From Litsea cubeba (lineage: Eukaryota > Streptophyta > Magnoliopsida > Laurales > Lauraceae): a DNA stretch of 64,000 nt. Below, piece after piece: positions 59,090 through 64,000 of the stretch. The translations under genes and the position numbers were made by a program. Every line of letters starts with the position of its first letter. Positions within the stretch are counted from its first letter, which is position 1. The DNA lies in the NCBI GenBank assembly GCA_012931725.1, contig CM022949.1, forward strand, positions 30,829,235 to 30,893,234. The letters run 5' to 3'. The notes beneath the pieces are model-generated. The model was not told the DNA's origin. It worked only from the letters and a program-made list of their open reading frames with translations, and did no database searches.

Positions 59090-60165
59090 CAAACGGGCTT
59101 AATGCCACGTTTGGCAATAGGATTGAAATAGTCTACGCAGTGGATTCCTTTATTCTTCTCATATGATGATATCCTCCGTGAGGATTTCTCATGAAAAAGA
59201 TCCATTACAGTCCATGTTTGACAAACAGTAGAGACTTATGGATTTGCATATACTACATCCAATGATCACAAGTTTTTTGCCATTTTCTTATAATCTGCCA
59301 TGAATCGATCCCTTAAATTTGAACCTCTAGCTGTTTTTGCCTTATAGAGATGATGGATGGTTCTTATTTTCAATGTTTGTCCCATAAATTAAAAAAATTC
59401 TTTTTTAAGTTGTGGACGTTTTTTTTTTAAATATCTCAAAATATATAAAGAATCAACGGCTGAAAATTGAGCTATTAACCATTTTGAAATTTTCTAAGCA
59501 TAATGGATGGTTCGTATCGTGATTTTGGAACCCATAAGATAGGTTTCCAAATCCAAAATCGTAACAAGCATCTTACCGCCTAGTACACCGTACATGCGTG
59601 AGTCAAAACCATTTTAATTCATTGCGGAGCCCATCAACGTTGAGTAGCTTTTTGACATTTTACTTACGATCCATGATGAATCGGGATGCTAAATTTGACC
59701 CCATGGTCGTTTGAAGCCTTCTAAAGAGACTGAACGGTTCGGATTTCACAAATAGGGCCCATAGAAATCCAAAATTCATGATCCAACGGTCTGATCTTTT
59801 TGCAAATATCTAAAATCAACGAAGAATAAAATCTCATCACATGACCATTTTTTATCTTATTAACTTGATTAATGGTTTGGATTGTGATTAAGGGACCAAA
59901 AAAGGGGGTTACAAACAAAAAAATAGATAATAATAAGTTACCGTCCTTATACACTGTTCATCCGCCTTTTTGTCAATGTAGAGATTTTCGAAATTTGACT
60001 GGGGATGTTCGACCAGCCTTTTTCCATGCATTTGAGGATTTTTAAATATTTCAATAAATCCCTTAATGCGGTGGGATTATTGGTTACCAAACACGAGTTT
60101 TCCGTGATTCCAAGGAAAAACAACGAGGATTCCGCGTCATGGATCATTGCCACACGCACCCCCTA
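59090..60165. mobile_element. Candidate MITE relic
   Basis: The left edge GGGCTTAATGCCACGTTTGGCAATAGGAT and the right edge, read in complement GGGGGTGCGTGTGGCAATGATCCAT, are similar over about 20 bases. No target duplication was identified and no transposase is encoded. Ends are approximate. Confidence 0.35.
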
Positions 60166-61556
60166 AAGAGTCAAACTTGAAAATCCTCATAAATAGAGAT
60201 TTCTCTAGCCCAAAATTTTGGAAATTTGCTATTACTAAATATGAAATTTCAAAAATTGAAGAGGAATCCCCCACATATTTTGTTGTTGGCACGACTTATT
60301 CGATTTTGGGAATCAATCAAGCTTTGGAAGAGTAGCTCCCACTCTCCTTGCGGAAAACCAAAATAGAGAATAAATAGTTCGATTTCTTTTTTCCTCTGTG
60401 TGCAAGAAATCAATGTACAGAGCAATGAAAAATATATCTAAAGCCTACTAATGCTATTAATAAATATTTTTGGTGTTACACAGATGCGTACTTTGATGTG
60501 TGTTGATTCTCCTTTGACAAGCTAGAGTTCTCAAAATATGTTATGTTTCCCCGTACCTTTTGTATCACACAAATGAAAAGGTTTACCATAGACTATTCTG
60601 GAAAGAGTTGTTTAAGCTCTTCTGAACTTTTTAGGGAAGTCTTCTTCACACTGATGGGTAGCTTTGGAGAATTAATGCTTTATTTGAAGAATATTTACAT
60701 TCACCTCCAAAATGATGGCCAAACCGGGAGAATAAATGCTTTATTGAAAGAATACTTGAGGTGCTTTGTAAATGTTGAGTAAAAGAATAGGGTTCAATTT
60801 CCATATTTCAATATTTTCTTTTTTCAATATATATATTTTCATAAATTTCTCAAAAATTCACGAAGAATTAAGATATGAAACTTGTACATCTCGACGTTCA
60901 CCGTTGATACAAGATTACTATTATATGGTTTGGATAATGAGTTGGGAGCCCTTTATTTAAGACCTGTGGTATAGGTTTTCAACTCACATAAAGCTTTAAG
61001 TACGTGTCGGGTGCCATTTGGTACCCATTTATCTGGATTTGATACAAATCCAACCTGTGAAAATAGAAATTGGATGCTTATTTTTAACCTATATAATTTT
61101 ATGCAATGTTGGAAATTTGGTCAAGTCTTAACTTGTCCAATAAAAAAAAAACTTTAGTTGGGGGAGTCAACATATCACTATAGAGAGTCTTTTTTAATTT
61201 AAATGAATTAAAAATAGTTATAAAATAGATTAAATATTTATAAGATTATAAATATATATTAATTTAATTTACCCGCATTCATGACAATTAATCAAAATTA
61301 GTAACTTTACATATTCAAATGTTATAAAAAAAAAATTAAAAAAGGGAAAAAAAATCATCCTTACAATATTTCAACATATATCTTGAGTTTCTTGTTTATG
61401 TTCAAAACAAAAGGCTCAAATTGACTCACAAGTCAAGATGACAAGTTTTCCAATGATATTTTGGTGTGGCTCCATATGATTTTTGACACACGACATCGAC
61501 TATAAGTATAAGGATCTATATTTTAGATGTATACAAATGTCATATATGAAGAACAT

Positions 61557-61579
61557 TCTCTCTCTCTCTCTCTCTCTCT
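61557..61579. repeat. (TC)n microsatellite
   Basis: About eleven TC units followed by T5. Confidence 0.9.
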
Positions 61580-62450
61580 TTTTGTTGACATGTAAATTGG
61601 ATATAGACCTCGACCCAAAAATCTGACAAATTTATTGGGTTTTAGTATGGGTTCTAGGATTGATAGCCAACATGAACACAAATCTAAATGTTGGATGAAT
61701 GCAATTTTTGATATTTGGGCATGCGTATATGGCTGGATCTTATCCAAACCCGATCCATTGATAGCAGCTGAGTCTTAATCTAGTGCAAGTTCTTGCTAGT
61801 GATGTAGGTTCATGTCTACTCTACAGTAAGGAAGAATGACCTAATTCAATGGGCACCTTTTTAAATTTGGATTAAAATTAAGGATGTACATGGATATTCG
61901 ATTATTCAGAAATTCCGATCCGTTAAAATCAAATTTGAGTCCTTATTTAGGCTGCTATAAATAAATGGTTTCTGGTCCGGTCCGACCTGGTTTGACCCGT
62001 GAATTTGGGACATGACATTTTATATCAATTTTTGAAAATCTCTTATACAAATTAGCTTTTTTTTTTAAATATTTTTGGACCCAAACCCATTACATAAATG
62101 ATTCGGGTTCCATTTTCTGATTAACGGTTTCATTTCCAAAACCAAATTCTGATACAGTTTTGATTCCAATTTCAAATCACCATGGATTTGGATTGGAACT
62201 GACCGTTTAAATCAAATCCCTATGCTATTCTTTCGGGAGAAAGTGAAGTGCTTATTACCCCATGACGAAATTAGAGAGAGTTTTTTCGAGCCGTGTAGCA
62301 CGGCTGATGAAATTATTGACCTGGCCTACACTTGAATTTAGGCCACAACCTCATCAAGGGCCCGGAACCCAAAAAGAAATCACACCTATTAGACGGAACC
62401 TGTGCTTTAGTGGGTTCGTTCCTTCTCTCACTCACAAGGATCGCTGACGT

Positions 62451-63904
62451 GCGGGACGATCCCCAAATCCCATTGCCTATTTATTCACGAACCAGCAGAT
62501 AGACTCCTCTTCCTCACAGTCACAGTCACAGCACAAGCCAAACCCAAAACCCATTTCTCTATGTCAAAACCCTTTTCTTAGCGAAGGTGCATTTTGTCTC
62601 TCATTTATAGTTCATCCATCTACTATTTCTGTCTGAAATCTCTCCCTCTATATCATATTTTTTGTTTGGCATCTTTGTCCTCCTCAGTTTCTATAATTTC
62701 TTTTGTCTATCTATTTAGTTGTCTCTTTGTACATTTGGTTTTGATTTCCCTTTTGAATCAAGGGAGTAGTTCAGGAATATTCCTATTCACAAAGATAGGT
62801 ATCTTATTCTTACCCATCTCACATTCTCACTTTTGTAAAGATATTCTACTTTTCTATCACTTTGAAATAATAATTGTATTTATTTTTATTTTATTTTTTT
62901 TTACCAATATATATATATATATATTATTTTGTTATGGTCATTTAGTTGTGTAACTTGTAAGTTAGTAATCTCAATATCTCATGGCATGTGTGTGTGGGAC
63001 TCATTGGCATTTAGTTTTTATTTATTATGATGGGTTAGTGTTGATTGGCCTGGTCATCCATCAAAATGTGGGTTGTGTATGGGACCCAAGTGGCCCCATG
63101 AACACAATATAAATTGTTAATAAGGCATCTACTAAAAATCAATTTAATGTGTGCATTCTCAGTTGATTGATTTAAGGTATTTGACTATCAGTTTCAGAGT
63201 TTTGTTAAGATTTAGGAATTGTTAGATGATTCACATTTTGTAGTAGATGGTTTTCATTTATTGGATCAAATGGGCCTCACATGGTGTCATGCATTTACTC
63301 GCTGTTACAATTCATACTTGAATAGATGCTGTTTTTGATATATATTTTTTAAACAATGCTGTTTTTTTTAGTGGATGGAACTTTTCATGTAATTTGGATC
63401 TTTCTTTTAGACAGACTTTAATTACGTTGTTTGTATGTTTCAGGTAGAGGATATATTGACTAGTTATTAGAGACTATGGAAAGCAAAAAGCATGCTTAGG
63501 TTTGGTAGAATTTAATATCTTGTGATTGCAGAAAAAAGATAACATTGTGTTTTCTTTTTATATCCAGTAGAAATCAGTTTATTCATTTATTTCAAATTTG
63601 CATCTCTACATCATTGCTGAAAATAATGACCTTTTCTCATCTGCAGTGGCGGATCAGGATTTTAGTTTAGGTGGGGCGGATAATGGTCAATTGAATATAT
63701 TAATATTTTTTTTACTAGATTTTTTTTTCACTTTAACAATAGAAAAGGAGAAAAAGCATTGCGTTTAAATAGATTAGCAGTTTTAATCTTTTTGATATAT
63801 ATCTTTCCATATCTAATTTAAAGATAAAGTCAATTGCGTCAAAATCAGTGTTGACTACCAACAATCTCCATTTATATAATAGGTTAAAGACATTATTTTC
63901 AACT

Positions 63905-63939
<35 letters not shown>

Positions 63940-64000
63940 TGAGGAATCCTACTACTAACACCAAATTCATAAATAAGCCTTTTCTACTACTCAAGAAATT
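62451..64000. other. Right-hand end of window, possible leader exon, no gene proven
   Basis: 62470-62590 looks like a promoter plus leader: CTATTTATTC, then CACAGTCACAGTCACAGCACAAGCC and a GAAG|GTGCATTT donor-like site, followed by >1 kb of T-rich intron-like DNA without a coding exon before the window ends. This is only suggestive. At 63645, CAGTGGCGGATCAGGATTTTAG resembles the edge of a dispersed plant repeat that also appears inverted near 30203; its other end is outside the window. 63908-63938 is a T31 run. Confidence 0.35.

Larger units (their letters stand above)
58516..62450. other. Gene-free AT-rich DNA with MITE-like relics
   Basis: 58749-59110 and 59090-60165 contain several inverted GTTTGGCAA / TTGCCAAAC motifs (58757, 58993, 59049, 59106, and a worn ATTGCCACACGC at 60147) and look like nested, decayed MITEs. 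61870-62220 is a second repeat-like patch (GGATGTACATGG...GGTCCGGTCCGACC). No coding frame is supported. Confidence 0.4.

Overview
The window is nuclear DNA of a flowering plant: GT-AG introns, a GARP/G2-like transcription factor gene, a plant-type THUMP gene, and plant transposon families (Athila-type Ty3 element, Rep/helicase Helitron with an RPA gene, Tourist-like MITEs, tRNA-derived SINEs, a LINE). The AT-rich, transposon-swollen texture reminds me of a magnoliid, but that is an impression and the sequence does not prove it.

Layout. 0-8.7 kb is gene-free and holds two related Harbinger/Tourist-like MITEs (919-1642 and 7079-8311) and a SINE with a 17-bp target duplication (3370-3547). 8.7-20.8 kb is one complete but coding-dead Athila-type LTR retrotransposon (8702-20843). 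Its 1,726-bp LTRs are nearly identical, its target duplication is GTTTG, and it sits inside an older MITE relic. 25.6-29.1 kb carries an intact six-exon host gene on the + strand for a 312-residue GARP protein with an EAR-like LSLSL motif. At 31.0-31.7 kb lies a 5'-truncated, frameshifted minus-strand pseudogene of a TauD/clavaminate-synthase-like dioxygenase.

34.9-46.9 kb is a second intact host gene, minus strand, seven exons, 339 residues: a THUMP-domain protein of the TAN1/THUMPD1 family (tRNA ac4C adaptor). About 1 kb of coding sequence is spread over 12 kb because its introns have collected an Ac/Ds-type hAT MITE, a 2.5-kb LTR retrotransposon with perfect GGGAG target duplication, a probable solo LTR, SINE pieces and a LINE tail.

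48.6-58.5 kb is Helitron territory, minus strand. A decayed autonomous Helitron ends with a textbook hairpin + 8 nt + CTAG at 50795-50827. It carries a ten-exon RPA70-like gene and a broken Rep-helicase gene that runs into a 100-N assembly gap (57866-57965). Abutting it is a second Helitron-like 3' terminus (48631-48656). Between the two termini lies a roughly 12-copy array of ~148-bp repeats organised as a trimeric ~440-447-bp higher-order repeat. The rest, to 64 kb, is AT-rich DNA with MITE-like relics and no gene I can support.

All gene models are manual splices of the given sequence. Family assignments rest on recognised motifs and not on database searches.
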